30,218 nucleotides of DNA from Planctomycetales bacterium (GCA_007119795.1 SKOZ01000024.1:1-30218); one strand, 5' to 3'; positions 17,801-25,503 are shown, numbered from the stretch's first letter. Notes: generated by a model not told the origin, from the letters alone. Program-made: numbers and translations.

Positions 17801-19781
17801 CGGTGCGAACCTCCTCGAGGCCGAATTCGCCCTTCTCGTTTTCATCGAGCGGCACCAGCCCCTCGACGCGCGTGGGGCGAACCGCCAGGTCGTCGCGGGC
17901 CGCCACGGCGAGCGCGCCGCGATCCTGATCGGCACCCCGCACGGCTAATGCAGGAAACGCGAGTTCCTTCACGTCCCACGGGTCGAGCCAACCCGCGGGC
18001 GTGTGCCGGGCCTCGACGAACAGGGGATACTGTTGGCCGGGCTCGATCCCCGCGAGCAGGCCGACCCGGAGTCGTTCCCCCCCATCAGGCGAGGGGTAAC
18101 GCTCGACAGGGAGCGGCTGCCGACCCTCTCCCGCCACCGACTCGACGTGCCACCCGTCAGGCACTGCCAGCTCCACGGCGAAACACTTCTCCTCGCGCGG
18201 CAGCAGGGAAAAACCGCCGCGGAGCTGCATCCCCGAATCATCGAGCACTGCCAAGAGGTTCGTGGTCACCGCCAACTCCGCGGGCCGCCGGGCGAAGCGG
18301 GCCTCGAGTCCGTAGTCGGCCTGCGGGGCGAAATACGCCGCCAGGGGCACCAGCGGCGGTGCCCCCGGCTCGGTGCGGAAGACGGTCTCGGGCAGCACCC
18401 GGCGGAGCACGCCGGCGTCGATAGGGATCAGCCCTGCCCCCTCGAGTCCTTCGAGGCTCAACCGCTCCTCGGCGAGCAGTCCCAAAACCGCCACCTCGCC
18501 GAGTACGTCCAGCGGCCGCAGCTGCGGCAGCCGCCAACCGCCCGGCTCCGGCGCCGGGCCCAATGCGGCCAGGTTGAGGACCACCGGCTCGGTCGTCGCT
18601 TCCCGGAGACGGACCGAAAGGACGGAGCCTTCAGGTCCCTCCTCGACGGACCACTGCGACATCTCCGCAGCCTCGACCTCGGTCACCTCGAAACCCTCGG
18701 GCAGGGTAAAGCGGAAGTGGTCCACCGCCTGGTGGAGGACGTCGCAGGCGAAGCGCGCGTGGAGCCGCTGGTACGCGGCGGTGACCTCGGCCACGACTAC
18801 TCCCCGCGAGATCACCGCCCGCTGGCGGCCATGCAGGCGGCTGTTGAGCGTCAGGACCAGGGTGGTGTCGCCCTCAGGTACGATCAGCTCGAAGCGGGTT
18901 TCGGCGCCGCCGTCGACCACGGCGCGGTCGACCACGGTAGCCCCGCTGCGGACCTCGACGTCGCCCGGGGCGCGGAGCCGAAAGCGCCCCGCCGGAACGC
19001 GCGGCAGGCGGAAGGCGAGCGTTTGCCGGGCGGCGGTGGTCTCCACAGGGACTGTCATTTCCAACGTCAGGCGGTGACGGCCGATCCCTTCGACAAAGAG
19101 CACCAACGTCCCGTCTTCGCTCCGGCCCAGGGCCGCGGCGGATTCGCCCAGCCTCGCCCGCTCGAGCCCCACGTGATCCAGCTCCAAGGGCATGGCGTGC
19201 AGACCCGGCCGCAGCACTTCCAGGTGCAGCGTGGCTACGACGACGGCCCGGTCCTCCTCGATCCGGCCGCGGTAGTCGGCAGCGAGGAGAAGGGCTCCCA
19301 GAGGAGCGGGGCGATGGGGCAAAGTGACGGCGCGGGCCAACAGGTCCTCGTACTCCTCTCTCGAAAGAAGCACCCGCCGCGGCCCCCCTTCCATGACGAC
19401 GTGCAGGTCCTCGAAGGGAACGTAAAGCTCGCGGACGACACCCTCCGCCGGCGCCCCCGCAGCCAATCCCGCCGCGCTCATCAACAGGCCCGCCACGAGG
19501 AGCACCAGGAGCAGGCCGGCAAACGATGTGCCTCCCCCTTCTCCCTCGGGGAGAGAGCCGGGCTGAGGGTGCCGCGGGGGACGGCGGGCCTCGGCGATTC
19601 CGGCCGGACAAGCCAGACAGGGAGAAGAGGAGACAGTGAGACAAGGAGACTTGAACACAGGCAATTCTCGTTGCTCATCGCCGGTTTCTCCTCCCTCTCG
19701 GTGAGAGCATTGACCGGCGCGCTGAAGAGGCGCAGCTCGCCGCTGCTCCTCCCACGGGATGGGAAGCCTATGCTCACGCAT
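11895..19781 (-). CDS. Giant membrane-anchored surface protein, two fused units
   Basis: A 2628-residue protein that I do not recognise as a named family. It is two paralogous units joined in frame. Unit 1 has a hydrophobic export segment at residues 87-109, a box VPFEDL (121-126) followed by VLLSREEYEDLL, a long beta-rich region, the motif DGRPIKP at about 906-912, a Pro/Ala/Glu linker at about 1055-1128, and three membrane helices at about 1169-1190, 1196-1212 and 1217-1240. A basic segment and a weak signal-like helix (about 1262-1283) lead into unit 2. Unit 2 has IPYD boxes near 1313 and 1331 (LIPYDRYVELW), a second beta-rich region, SPVKP near 2138, a helical charged region, and three helices at about 2541-2560, 2574-2590 and 2592-2610. 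ATG 19781 is preceded by a strong Shine-Dalgarno (AGGAGG) and overlaps the upstream stop by 8 nt. Residues 1-86 look repeat-derived. ATG 19481 is a poorer alternative. The role is unknown, perhaps in the envelope. Confidence 0.85.
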   Translation of the reverse strand: MREHRLPIPWEEQRRAAPLQRAGQCSHREGGETGDEQRELPVFKSPCLTVSSSPCLACPAGIAEARRPPRHPQPGSLPEGEGGGTSFAGLLLVLLVAGLLMSAAGLAAGAPAEGVVRELYVPFEDLHVVMEGGPRRVLLSREEYEDLLARAVTLPHRPAPLGALLLAADYRGRIEEDRAVVVATLHLEVLRPGLHAMPLELDHVGLERARLGESAAALGRSEDGTLVLFVEGIGRHRLTLEMTVPVETTAARQTLAFRLPRVPAGRFRLRAPGDVEVRSGATVVDRAVVDGGAETRFELIVPEGDTTLVLTLNSRLHGRQRAVISRGVVVAEVTAAYQRLHARFACDVLHQAVDHFRFTLPEGFEVTEVEAAEMSQWSVEEGPEGSVLSVRLREATTEPVVLNLAALGPAPEPGGWRLPQLRPLDVLGEVAVLGLLAEERLSLEGLEGAGLIPIDAGVLRRVLPETVFRTEPGAPPLVPLAAYFAPQADYGLEARFARRPAELAVTTNLLAVLDDSGMQLRGGFSLLPREEKCFAVELAVPDGWHVESVAGEGRQPLPVERYPSPDGGERLRVGLLAGIEPGQQYPLFVEARHTPAGWLDPWDVKELAFPALAVRGADQDRGALAVAARDDLAVRPTRVEGLVPLDENEKGEFGLEEVRTDLAFGYEAPPYRAEFIVARTPPRLTARSVAFFAVESEVLAAHYEITYNIEDARARELSLALPATTPASLAIRGLDGLRLKEYTATEEGGLRRWDVLLEEPRRGAVRLAVDFQQARTAESAADALPLLTALDVAYQSGLVAVEGSAEVEVQVETAARSIDVGELVEADYEPGPRLLGAYQFVGDPVEVRARVVRHPQYGLYPAVVERAHLTTLLAAEGRGQSAARFELRTKAPFLEIELPSGSQLWSADLDGRPIKPQRDGDSLLVSLPATDAAERRALRVVYETPVATVRLLGAVSLPAPQLRLRGAGDVAAVEVPLVDLKWDLLLPEQYEVVRSDGTVSLAERHRSEPALVRLARGLYRASGGIPGPLLLESKMSADRAAMRAPAVVARPSRDVPGVAVEAPAADFDAYAPGEAVAPPLAAPSTPAAEPRAPESEPEPAPPPPERPAIQQAEAPPPPARPSVVRDLSGLSSLLIALDETQWPAAKALSFTSLGVEPRLEITLAQQTRLGLLAWGVALAVVLAGLAMTFQPAGAKVRFLLAVVALATLLAVVPRLEAFTGVCDAAVYAAAALGGYFVLVGCVRLAIAEIGRLVARARHPGAVAARTAAAGLAATLAAFTGSSVQGQTDAPPAPYVIETVEPVPPVAVPEDAIVIPYDPDAEDGLAAADQRLIPYDRYVELWNRAYPDDPIDTAEPPVPFALAGAEYRTRLEGGDHLWIGGRLDVELYEEGRVVVPLAVRGAVVSEARLDGRPARLAPAEGSDDNGAMVLVVEGRGRHQLDLVVRLPLSREGGWHVAEGALPSAPASALSVVVPEAGTEVRLSGPPDRGSLETAVAEERLSTALGAGGALRLRWRPRISEGLVDRSLTAHSTAVLDVQEDGLRLAWQLLLQFPRSQREHFTMGVPADYLLEAVEGRNVRGWEVRDENGRRRVEVSLLKPARDDEQLVLRLWREGPIGQDEATPVETPCVTVAGAALHHGELIVRRSPLLDLRSVEMTGASRTDLDDIPPFAGHDEESPLGIRPFQAFRFAAVPFTLRLAAEGVAGRRTAQVQTLLRISERHRAFESRVLLSVEDRPVYQIALLLPAGLELDHVAAPGAYRWTLVDDGAAGAGGAPVQEEAEENVSADGAADRRQRLLIFLPEGQQGPIALVIAGRLGAPDLAAGTALPQLTVLEVDRQQGHIAVQVDPALNVEAADLEDCESVPAGQVSAWVTPQQQALTRLAIRHRTGDYGGTLRFSRREPDVRCTAISNVRVTDRAIEETILLEYTILSAGVREVVFLLPPWMGEARIHAPMLRRREMEAVGEGDEAMLRVRLHLQDAVMDQLRVLVERDRLLASGLQAAPLPVVETGRVERRLVTLQGAGRDELVVVDHPGLEPLSRQQRDWQWLQAVLGEGITQAFVAAPGAARPQLLYRTEGRETVRTAGARIGLAATALVVDAHGAYRGELTLKVDNATDQFLDVELPENAHLFTAFVADSPVKPTLVPDAPQQVRIPLVKTAEGELDFPVVLKYGGRMAAPSVARAASFPLMRVTGVQVELSQVRLHLPEEYTWFDFGGTMRLVGDEAELAGGYLAYKGRVAERLVETARHGNPFARVRAWTNLKLLREHDLTLDGSVSLDYDLSRAEEKLQRSLSEQEALFERAEVELRQLAEAPQEELAFDNRFYLNTRFEQQNTVRAESLVHRQGRNFAEAIAPPPTDRPEEAARFNEAWFGRARLEGRGEVDEVLRERLRKAAADPEQRARTQQAPAATRAGEVAGERWGDDASAYGVPALPQSQADAVTRYQQRLGSQLEGRGGRRAGDEFAEAADRSLPVRAPMEPPSEQEAFARTLGLSVDAEGVLPVGLASLDFELPRRGQVFLFTTPGGRVEITARGLSGGQTEGLAHLAALVVAVLVLGGLVGFGRGGGFGYFAGRNGAALLVVAGLLGILFGVLPVAAAVLLVVGSAIALLRFVERRLASRAVASAPSARA
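19534..19654. repeat. Dispersed-repeat-like sequence inside a coding N-terminus
   Basis: The stretch has two parts. One, at about 19534-19580, carries CTTCTCCCTCGGGGAGAGAG followed by CCGGGCTGAGGGTG, which resembles a very common intergenic repeat in planctomycete genomes. The other, at 19615-19650, is an AGACAG/GGAGAC low-complexity run. Both lie between the ribosome binding site of the giant protein gene and its hydrophobic export segment. Identification is by recall of the pattern, and no second copy is present in this window. Confidence 0.4.
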
Positions 19782-22700
19782 GGTCCTTCCCTCCTTCCTC
19801 CTCGCAGTCCGCCTTGCCCGCCTCGGGTGGTGCCTGCCCGGGCGCCTCCGCAGACGGCGGCGGCTCAATCACCTCGGCCTGGAAAGGCGAAGCGGTCTCG
19901 CTCGCTGCTGCCGGTGGTTCGGCGGCGGCGACCGTTCCCTCTCCAGGCGATCCCGTGCCGCCGGCAGCGTGGGCCCACCGCGGCAGCGCCCAGACCAGGG
20001 TGTGTACCAGCCAGAGGGCAACGACCACGAAGACGGCGGCCCCGGTAACGCCGCTGAGGACCTGCACGGTCACAGTGGGGGCGAAGACCCCGGCGACGAC
20101 GAGCACCACCACGGCGATGCCGATCCATGCCGCCCGCGTCGTCCACCGGCTCGGCAGCAGCATCACGCCGGCGAGAACGGCCAGAGCGAAGAGCACTCCG
20201 TTGAACCACGCGTCATGGGCGGTGGCCACGCGCAGCGAACCCCCTGGTGCAGGCGGCGGCCGTAGCGTGGAAAAGACGAACTCGCGGCCGTCTGTCGGAA
20301 AGGTCTCGGCGGGGTCGGCGGCGGCGTCGACGCCCTCGACCGCCCAGCCGATGAGTTCCCGGCCGTTGCTACGCGCTTGGGGCAGAGGCCGATAGCGGGT
20401 GTCGTGCGCCCAGGTGAACTCCTCCGTCCAAGGGCCGAAGCGGCCGAGGAGAATCTGTTCCTCGGGCAGGTAGAGGCAGAGAAAGACTCGCTGGGCAGCC
20501 GGCTCCTCGGGAAAGTCGGGCAGGTCGTAACGGTTGCCGCCCGGTGCCGTGTAGCGGAGTTCCAGGATGAAGGGTGCGTCGGCACTGCGGTCGGTAAGGG
20601 GGATGAAGTACCGCCCCTCAGCGCCCTGCTCCAAAGGTACGGGGCGGCCGTTGACCCGCAGGGGGTGGGCGTCGAAGCTGGCGCCCTCGGGGAAGCCGAC
20701 CTCGATTCGCTGCCGCGCGCTCCGCATGCGGTAGATGGCCTGCACGGGCACCTCGCCGGCGCGGGTGGCCACCATGCGAACCACGGCTCGCTCGATGCTC
20801 GTCCGCTTCACCTCCTCGAGCTCGTATCGCGTGACGGCTACGGTGAGCTGCCAGCGGTCGTGGAACTCGAAGGCGCGGGCCGCTCCGCCGGCGTCGGCCC
20901 GGGGCATGAGGTCGTGTTGGGGGTCGATGGGCCGCAATCCCTGTGGCTGGCCGGTCTCACCTACGTCGATCGTCTCGCTTTTCAGAAGTACGATCTGGCC
21001 CCAAGCACGGTCCACGCCCCGGGGGAGGAGCCGCGGCAGGTCGACATCGACGGTGCGGCCCACTTCGAGGTCGCTGAGCTCGTCTTCCCACACCAGCTCC
21101 ACGCGGCGCGCGCCGAGGATCTCGGCCTCGCCGGCCAGGCTCCAGGCGACGTAGCCCTCGTCGAGGTCCGCGGGAGGCGGGTCCAGCCGCCGTTCGCGAA
21201 TCTGCCCGGTCACGTTGCGGACCCGCGGCGCCAGGGCGGCGGGCAGGTCGATGCGGAGCTGGCGAACGCCGCTGAAGCGGACGTCGTAGAAGAAGCTCGC
21301 CCGGTAGTGGACCACGCCGTCTTCGATGCGGGCCGAGAGCAGTTGTGCCACGGTGACCTGGGGGCGGCGCCGCTCCGCAGCCACCGCAAGCACCGCCGGC
21401 TGTTCGGTGAAGGCGTAGGCCAGCACGGGCCGCAGCTCGCCGCGCGCGGGGACCGTTCCTTCCATGCCGGAAAGGGCCTCGCCGAAAGAGACGCTCCGCA
21501 GGCCCTCGATCACGCCGGGATGGACGCGGAGGCTCTCCGGTGCCCGCACCAGGATCCGCCCCGCCTCCCGCTCCACCGTGCCCCGGGCCGCGCGCGGCAG
21601 ACCGACGGCCAACTCCACGCTCTCTCCGGTCGGGGTCAGCAGCGCCGCCTCGCGGAGATCCCGGTGTAGACTCACCGCGAGCCCCACGCGGCCCAGCGCG
21701 CGGCGGCTGAGCTGCACGATCAGCCGCGGGTTCTCTTCTCCCTCGACGTGGTACCCGTCCACCGCCGCGGCCGTGGCCCCGGCGGCCTCGCGGCCCGCCA
21801 CGCGGCGGACCTCGTAGCCCGCGGGAATCTCCAGCTCCATCCGGAACACCCCGGCCCGCTCCACCGTGTACACGGCAAACAGGTCCAGCGTGAGCTGCTC
21901 CGGCTCGAGGTTCGCCTCCACCAGCGCGTCGACCGAAAGCCGCGGCTGCACCGCCTCGACCGCCAGGCGCAGGGCGTAGGGAACGCTGGCATAGCGGTAA
22001 GCGAATGTCCAGGCCTCGCCGGCCAGCGCCGGCGGCAGCTCGGCGGCGTCGATCTGCATGAGCCCCTCGGCCGCCGCCTCGGCACGTAGCGACTCGGCCA
22101 CCTGCACCACCACGGTCCCCTGCTGACGGCCCACGCCGAGCGCCCGCACCACCGGCACGGCCTCCTCCCAGGCCGCCCCCTCCTCGACGAACTTCTCCAG
22201 TTCCACAACCACCGACTGCGCGCCGCGAGCGGGCGTGAAGAGCTCGATGTCGATCCGCTGCCGCCCCTCCTCCTCTTCGACCGACCACTGGCGGACGTTG
22301 GCGTCGAAGACGTTCACCACCCGCTGGTCCGCGGGCACCTCGACCACCAGCCGCCCCAGCTCGGCGCGGCTGATCGCGTAGTCCAACTGGACCCGCGTCC
22401 GCACCACGCCCTCGCCCACGCGGACCTGCTGCGCTGCCGTGACGAATGCCAGGGCCTCGAGACCCGTCGCCCCCTCGGCGCGCGGTGTCCACTCGATGCG
22501 GACCTGGGGCGCCGCACCCACAAAGGCCAACACGACCGTCTCCTCCGCTGCGGCAACCGCCGGCTCCTCTCCGGCCTCCTCCTCGGCGGACTTCTCGTCA
22601 CCTGCCGCTTCCTCCGCCTCTTCCCCGGCCGTTCCTTCGGTAGGCTCCTCCTGCCCGGTCCTCTCTTCCTGGGCGGGCTCTGTCTCGGCCGGCTCCCCTG

Positions 22701-23553
22701 GGGCATCGGCAGGCGATTGGGCGTTATCGGCTGGTTCATTGGGCTCGGTCGACTCGGCAGGCGACTCCGTTTCGGCCGGGGGCGCAGGCTCGGGTTCGAC
22801 GGGCTCCGGTTCGGTTGGCTCGGGTCCCTCATGCTCGGGAACCGGGGGGGGAACCGGCCCGATCGGCTCCCGCGGAACCTCGGTGGCGGCCAGCATCGGG
22901 TGCAGGTCGACCTGGACGCCCGGCTCGGGGATACGAACCCGCCAGCGGCTGACGGCGGCCCGGGGGGCCTCGAAGGCCACGCGATTGCGTCCCGGGGTGC
23001 GCTCGATCACCTTGGCGTACTCCAAGGCAAGCTCGATCCGCTCGGGCTCGTTCCCCTGTTTGTGGAGCAGGAGGTCGTATCCGCTCTCGCCGCGGATGAT
23101 CCTCGCGGGGGCACCGCCCACTTCTGCGCGGATGATGGCGGCATCGGCCAGCCGCAGCGGCACGCGGTGCCAGCCCTCGTGGAGGACCTCGATCCCCAGC
23201 CGCGCCTCGACGCGGATGACGTCGGCCGATACGGTGGCCTCGTTGTCGATATCGGTGATCAGGGCCGTCACCGGCGGCCCCGGCTCCGGCGGCGGCGCCG
23301 TCTTCTGGCGGGCTGCCTGCCAGAGTTCCTGGAACTGCTCGTAGGGGAGGAAGACCCCCCGCCCCTCGCGTTCGAAGGTCTGGCGGAGCTTCTCGTACGG
23401 GATATAGACGCTCTGTTCGCGAATCGCCGCGGCGACCCCCGGTTCGCCCCGTTCGGCCTCCGGCGACTGGGCCACGGCCGGCGGCAACGCGATCGAAAAA
23501 AGGAACCCCAAGGCGGCGGCACCCTTCCACAGACGAAAGTCTCGCGGACCCAT
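19774..23553 (-). CDS. Large membrane-anchored surface protein, single unit
   Basis: A 1259-residue protein, paralogous in layout to each half of the giant protein encoded downstream. It has a signal peptide at residues 1-29 (cleavage after PPAVAQ), a paired box YIPYEKLRQTF (50-60) and FLPYEQFQELW (68-78), and a beta-rich region. An extreme Glu/Pro/Ala linker follows at about 235-337, then more beta-rich sequence, the membrane-proximal motif NGRPVPL at about 967-973, and three membrane helices at about 1115-1132, 1138-1157 and 1165-1187. The tail is Pro/Glu-rich and ends in EEEGGKDHA. ATG 23553 is chosen because the signal peptide begins there, although no Shine-Dalgarno is visible. A possible -10 box, TATGCT (23617-23622, minus strand), lies upstream. 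Its stop codon overlaps the next gene's ATG (ATGCGTGA), so the two are translationally coupled. The function is unknown. Confidence 0.88.
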   Translation of the reverse strand: MGPRDFRLWKGAAALGFLFSIALPPAVAQSPEAERGEPGVAAAIREQSVYIPYEKLRQTFEREGRGVFLPYEQFQELWQAARQKTAPPPEPGPPVTALITDIDNEATVSADVIRVEARLGIEVLHEGWHRVPLRLADAAIIRAEVGGAPARIIRGESGYDLLLHKQGNEPERIELALEYAKVIERTPGRNRVAFEAPRAAVSRWRVRIPEPGVQVDLHPMLAATEVPREPIGPVPPPVPEHEGPEPTEPEPVEPEPAPPAETESPAESTEPNEPADNAQSPADAPGEPAETEPAQEERTGQEEPTEGTAGEEAEEAAGDEKSAEEEAGEEPAVAAAEETVVLAFVGAAPQVRIEWTPRAEGATGLEALAFVTAAQQVRVGEGVVRTRVQLDYAISRAELGRLVVEVPADQRVVNVFDANVRQWSVEEEEGRQRIDIELFTPARGAQSVVVELEKFVEEGAAWEEAVPVVRALGVGRQQGTVVVQVAESLRAEAAAEGLMQIDAAELPPALAGEAWTFAYRYASVPYALRLAVEAVQPRLSVDALVEANLEPEQLTLDLFAVYTVERAGVFRMELEIPAGYEVRRVAGREAAGATAAAVDGYHVEGEENPRLIVQLSRRALGRVGLAVSLHRDLREAALLTPTGESVELAVGLPRAARGTVEREAGRILVRAPESLRVHPGVIEGLRSVSFGEALSGMEGTVPARGELRPVLAYAFTEQPAVLAVAAERRRPQVTVAQLLSARIEDGVVHYRASFFYDVRFSGVRQLRIDLPAALAPRVRNVTGQIRERRLDPPPADLDEGYVAWSLAGEAEILGARRVELVWEDELSDLEVGRTVDVDLPRLLPRGVDRAWGQIVLLKSETIDVGETGQPQGLRPIDPQHDLMPRADAGGAARAFEFHDRWQLTVAVTRYELEEVKRTSIERAVVRMVATRAGEVPVQAIYRMRSARQRIEVGFPEGASFDAHPLRVNGRPVPLEQGAEGRYFIPLTDRSADAPFILELRYTAPGGNRYDLPDFPEEPAAQRVFLCLYLPEEQILLGRFGPWTEEFTWAHDTRYRPLPQARSNGRELIGWAVEGVDAAADPAETFPTDGREFVFSTLRPPPAPGGSLRVATAHDAWFNGVLFALAVLAGVMLLPSRWTTRAAWIGIAVVVLVVAGVFAPTVTVQVLSGVTGAAVFVVVALWLVHTLVWALPRWAHAAGGTGSPGEGTVAAAEPPAAASETASPFQAEVIEPPPSAEAPGQAPPEAGKADCEEEGGKDHA

Positions 23554-23608
23554 AGGAAACACTCGCACAGTGGTGGACGAAGATGTGCAGCTCCACTCCG
23601 ACGCCATC

Positions 23609-23842
23609 TTAGACGCAGCATACCCCGAAAAAGTTTCCCTGCACCTCCGGAACCTGTAACGGGCGTGTAACGAGCCGCACTCGCAAGCCGGCGAAGGAGA
23701 AGTCGGGCAGGCGGCTCTCGGGGCTCCAGAGCTCAGCGGCTTCGCCCCAGAGCAGGGAGGTCTCCGCCGCCGCTGCCCAACCCGCCAAGATCGTCGCGCC
23801 CAGAGCCGATGACGCAGCACACCACCGAATGCAGTCGCGCAT
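23609..23842 (-). CDS. 77-residue secreted fragment with beta-helix hydrolase leader
   Basis: A small ORF starting at ATG 23842, with a good Shine-Dalgarno (GAGGTG, 6 nt spacing). It has a signal peptide of about 28 residues (ending GWAAAAE) followed by 'LLWGEAAELWSPESRLPDFS'. That last segment closely resembles the start of planctomycete right-handed beta-helix hydrolases (pectate lyase-like, DUF4955 type), which read 'G..GE.W.P.SRLPDFSFAGY'. Similarity ends at SFAGLR. The remaining 20 residues are unrelated and no continuation is found in the other frames, so the large catalytic domain is missing. It is either a truncated gene or a small secreted protein. The family assignment is from recall. 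It lies 55 nt upstream of the 1259-residue protein gene on the same strand. Confidence 0.5.
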   Translation of the reverse strand: MRDCIRWCAASSALGATILAGWAAAAETSLLWGEAAELWSPESRLPDFSFAGLRVRLVTRPLQVPEVQGNFFGVCCV

Positions 23843-24306
23843 TGCTGTCACCTCGTTGCATGAAGGGTACGGGAGCTTCCTTGCGCTTCCTACCCATCTT
23901 GACCGGTCGCAGCCCCGAGGGCAACGGTTGAGTGTGATGAAAGACCGGCAGCTGGTGAGCGGTTGGCTGGGCATTCCCGTCCGGAAACGTGACGGCCGGT
24001 GATCGGCCGGAACCGATCGTTCGGCTGGATTCTCCGAAAATGGACCCGGAGCCGCCAACGCCTTGACGGGGGCCAAATGCTTTTCCGTCACCGGTTCGCT
24101 TCCGCGGATTTCTCCGGTGGGCAGCCGGAATCGTTCGTCGGGAGGCGGTGGCACGCCGCGGCAGCCGCGATAGAATGGTGCGGCAGAGGGAGGCGGCCCG
24201 CCGGGCCGGAACCCGCGGAGAGGGGCCGTTGTCTTGTGCTATATCCGGTTCGTGCGGTCCGTTCGAGCGAGGACCGGCGAGCCAGACCGTTCAATAGGGA
24301 CCGTCC
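23843..24306. other. Divergent intergenic region
   Basis: These 464 nt separate the minus-strand surface-protein block from the plus-strand alcohol dehydrogenase, so promoters for both directions should lie here. No strong pair of boxes was found. TTGCCC with CAAGAT on the minus strand around 23890-23930 is a poor candidate. On the plus strand, TATATC near 24240 lacks a -35 box. An open minus-strand frame extends to 24154, but upstream of 23842 it shows no conserved features. Confidence 0.4.
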
Positions 24307-25503
24307 ATGCAACCGTTCACCTACTGCAATCCCACCAAGATCATCTTCGGCGAGGGGACCGTACCCCAACTCGGGACGGAGGTCAGCGCCTTCGGCAAGC
24401 GAGCGCTGCTGGTCTACGGCCAATCGAGCATCAAGCGGAGCGGGCTGTCCGAGACCGTTCTCAGCTCGCTCCAGGAGGCGGACCTTGCGGTCCTGGAGTG
24501 GCCCGGCGTGAAGCCCAACCCCCTCCTGGGCCATGCCCGCGGCGGCGTCGAGCTGGCCAAGCGGGAGAAGATCGACGTCGTGGTGGCCGTGGGCGGGGGG
24601 AGCGTTATCGACGAGGCCAAGGCGATCGCCGCCGGCGCGGTGACCGACAGAGACATCTGGGACTTCTACGCCAGAGCCGTACCGGTCGAGGCCGCCTTGC
24701 CGATCCTCACTGTACTTACGCTGCCCGCCGCTGGGTCGGAAATGAACGGCGGCACGGTGCTCACCAACGAGGCTACGCAGGAAAAGTTCGGCTTCATGGC
24801 GCCCCCGCTGCACCCGCGCGCCTCGATCCTGGATCCCACGCTGACCTACACCGTCCCGCCGAGCTACACGGCCTATTCGGCCGTGGACTCGATGACCCAC
24901 CTCCTGGAGGGGTACTTCACCCACGGCGACTTTTGGGCCCCCATCCAGGAGCGTTACGTCGAAGGGCTGTTGAAGACGATCATGGAGTGTACGGAGCGGA
25001 TTCTCGCCAAGCCCGACGACTACCCCGCCCGCTCCACGATGATGTGGGCGGCCACGCTCGCCTGGAACGGCCTGGCCAATGCGGGACTGGGGGCCATCGA
25101 GCTCCCCAATCACATGCTCGAGCACCCCCTGAGCGGCATCTACGACCTGCCCCACGGCGCCGGACTCTCCGTGGTGCTGCCCGCCTGGCTGACCTTTGCC
25201 GCACGGAAGGAGCCCGCGCGGGTCGCGCAAATGGCCCGCAATGTCTTCGGCGTTGCCGCAAGCGACGAGGCCTTCACAGCCGAGCAGGGCATTGCGGCGC
25301 TTCGCGGCTGGTTCGACAAGGTCGGCAGCCCCACGTCCTTCGCCAAAGCGGAGCTGCCGGTGGAGGAGATCGACAAGATCGCCGACCACGCGGTGCGGCT
25401 TGCCGCAACCTGGGGAATCACCCGCTACACGCGGGAGGACATCGTAGCGATCTACCGCCTGGCCGCGCAGGACCAACCGGCCCCCGCCACTAGCAGCCTC
25501 TGA
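24307..25503 (+). CDS. Iron-containing alcohol dehydrogenase, YqhD/BdhA type
   Basis: A 398-residue group III alcohol dehydrogenase that reduces aldehydes or ketones to alcohols with NAD(P)H in the cytosol. The N-terminal cofactor domain starts FTYCNPTKIIFGEGTVPQLG and has the GGGSVIDEAKAIA loop. The metal site is intact: D194, H198 (VDSMTHLLEG), H269 (NHMLEH) and H283 (DLPHG). The 14-residue spacing between the last two matches FucO-like enzymes, and D194/H198 coincide with YqhD numbering. The length is typical. The ribosome binding site is weak (AGGGA). The substrate cannot be deduced. Broad-specificity aldehyde detoxification is common in this subfamily. The ABC permease gene lies 119 nt downstream on the same strand, with no functional link evident. 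Confidence 0.95.
   Translation: MQPFTYCNPTKIIFGEGTVPQLGTEVSAFGKRALLVYGQSSIKRSGLSETVLSSLQEADLAVLEWPGVKPNPLLGHARGGVELAKREKIDVVVAVGGGSVIDEAKAIAAGAVTDRDIWDFYARAVPVEAALPILTVLTLPAAGSEMNGGTVLTNEATQEKFGFMAPPLHPRASILDPTLTYTVPPSYTAYSAVDSMTHLLEGYFTHGDFWAPIQERYVEGLLKTIMECTERILAKPDDYPARSTMMWAATLAWNGLANAGLGAIELPNHMLEHPLSGIYDLPHGAGLSVVLPAWLTFAARKEPARVAQMARNVFGVAASDEAFTAEQGIAALRGWFDKVGSPTSFAKAELPVEEIDKIADHAVRLAATWGITRYTREDIVAIYRLAAQDQPAPATSSL

Noticed and set aside
18003..20048. 681-codon plus-strand open frame
   Set aside because: Antisense shadow spanning two minus-strand genes and their overlap, with no recognisable motif.
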